Under the pieces are notes generated by a model that saw only the letters and a program-made list of their open reading frames with translations, had not been told where the DNA came from and made no database searches. From positions 1 to 27,636 of the forward strand of contig JAQBGV010000216.1 in the NCBI GenBank assembly GCA_032128395.1: DNA of 27,636 bases, in the 5' to 3' direction. The position numbers and the translations under genes were made by a program. Below, in pieces: positions 26,757-27,636 of the stretch. Position 1 is the stretch's first letter, and the number at the start of each line of letters is the position of its first letter. Source of the DNA: JAQBGV01 sp032128395. Its GTDB lineage: Bacteria > Planctomycetota > UBA8108 > UBA1146.

Positions 26757-27636
26757 ATGCGCTCTACCACGAAGTTCGCATTTGTTCGACTCATCGCAGT
26801 GGGCTTGCTCGCGCTCGGGGTCGGCGTGCCCGCCACCCTGTCGGGGCAGACCTTCTTCGATGGATTCGACACGTACGCCGCAGGGTCGACCTGCCCCGCA
26901 ACCGGCGGTTGGTCGGGGTGGGATGCCAGCGCGGCCTCCTGCGGGATCACCTCGGCTGCCCAGTCGCTGAGCCCGCCGCACTCGCTCCGGGTGATCGCTC
27001 CCGCGGGGGACGCAGTGAACATCATGTCCGGATTCACTTCCGGGGTGGTGGTCGTTTCCGCGGATGTCTACATCCCTGCCGCGAGTGGCACCGACGCCTA
27101 CTTCATCATCTTGAACAGGTACTCGCACGGCGGACCCAAGAACTGGTCGGTCCAGGTCGAGATGAACGAGGCGACCGGCGTGGTTCAGGATCAGGGAGGG
27201 AGCGGTATCCCCGCGGGACCTCCGCTCGCCGGAGCCGTCGTCTCCAACGCGTGGGTGCCGATCGTCTGCATCATCGACCTGAACGCGAACACGGTGGACG
27301 TCACCTACAACGGGCTCTCCCTCGGCGGCCCCCGCCCGTGGCAGGTGGGCGGAGACGACGCGGTGGGTGCCTTCGATCTGTTCGTGCCGACCGGTACGGC
27401 CTTCTTCGACAACATCAGCGTGGTCACGCAGCTCAACGATGAGGCTGCCAGTGCGCTCGACATCACCGGGCTCACCTCGGTGACGACCGACACTACGGCG
27501 GCGACCAATTCGGCCGATCCATTCGACAGCTTGACCTGTCCGGGGACCGGCCTCGGCACGTGTCAGAAAGACGTTTGGTTCCGGTGGACCTCACCGGGCA
27601 ACGGGGACCTCACCGTCGACACCTGCGATCCGGGTG
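26757..27636 (+). CDS. secreted protein with lectin-like domain, C-terminus outside window
   Basis: The frame remains open to the window edge, giving 293 visible residues. An N-terminal signal peptide (basic start, then LIAVGLLALGVGVPATLSGQ) marks it as exported. Residues ~32-225 look like a beta-sandwich (FFDGFDTYAAGS start, FFDNISVV end), reminiscent of LamG/concanavalin-like domains. From ~230 a second domain begins, with DVWFRWTSPGNG and paired cysteines. This second type is common in exported Planctomycetota proteins. AGGAGG at 26745-26750 touches an ATG at 26751 and lies 6 bases before the ATG at 26757, so the latter is the likely start. It probably acts at the cell surface or outside the cell; no catalytic domain is visible in this part. 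Confidence 0.8.
   Translation, partial: MRSTTKFAFVRLIAVGLLALGVGVPATLSGQTFFDGFDTYAAGSTCPATGGWSGWDASAASCGITSAAQSLSPPHSLRVIAPAGDAVNIMSGFTSGVVVVSADVYIPAASGTDAYFIILNRYSHGGPKNWSVQVEMNEATGVVQDQGGSGIPAGPPLAGAVVSNAWVPIVCIIDLNANTVDVTYNGLSLGGPRPWQVGGDDAVGAFDLFVPTGTAFFDNISVVTQLNDEAASALDITGLTSVTTDTTAATNSADPFDSLTCPGTGLGTCQKDVWFRWTSPGNGDLTVDTCDPG

Overview
The window is high-GC bacterial DNA with dense genes and frequent GTG and TTG starts behind purine-rich ribosome binding sites. The best guess for the host is a planctomycete-like (Planctomycetota) bacterium. The clue is the secreted protein cut off at the right edge, whose C-terminal repeat (a DVWFRW motif with paired cysteines) resembles domains common in exported proteins of that group. 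A small lipoprotein cytochrome c and lipobox-bearing proteins agree with this, but no rRNA or other phylogenetic marker is present, so the placement is inference.

Layout. Bases 1-142 hold the tail of an IS256-like (Mutator-type) transposase and the likely end of that insertion sequence, which abuts the 3' end of a DUF1579 gene on the minus strand. A cold-shock protein gene with a clear intrinsic terminator follows (712-970). A minus-strand operon then runs from 12760 down to 1229: a fully reducing type I PKS module (KS-AT-DH-ER-KR-ACP), a terminal NRPS module (docking-C-A-PCP-TE) overlapping it by 4 bases, and, after a 16-base gap, a membrane-anchored or exported thioredoxin-like protein. Read conventionally this last gene is split by an in-frame TGA. 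The TGA makes the motif C-D-V-[TGA], that is CxxU if decoded as selenocysteine, and a hairpin with a G-rich loop lies about 19 bases downstream, as expected of a bacterial SECIS element. This candidate selenoprotein attached to a biosynthetic operon is the most interesting item in the window.

Diverging from the PKS promoter region is a plus-strand series: a MetE-like zinc methyltransferase, an isopenicillin-N-synthase-like 2-oxoglutarate/Fe(II) dioxygenase, a CmoB-like SAM methyltransferase, an APH-type small-molecule kinase (4-base overlap with the methyltransferase) and a PAQR/HlyIII membrane protein. The first four could be tailoring or self-protection enzymes for the PKS-NRPS product, but only position supports this.

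From about 18.6 kb the content is mostly housekeeping or general: a lipoprotein SAM methyltransferase, monomeric NADP-isocitrate dehydrogenase and a cytochrome c lipoprotein (all minus strand), then an ArsR-like regulator, a SWIM-SNF2 helicase and the truncated secreted protein (all plus strand).

Working model: the PKS takes an acyl starter from elsewhere (no loading module is visible), extends it with one fully reduced malonyl unit, hands it through a TubC-type docking pair to the NRPS, which adds one amino acid (probably valine-like), and the thioesterase releases a small lipo-amino-acid product. No phosphopantetheinyl transferase, dedicated transporter, or selA/selB/selC/selD was seen in the window.
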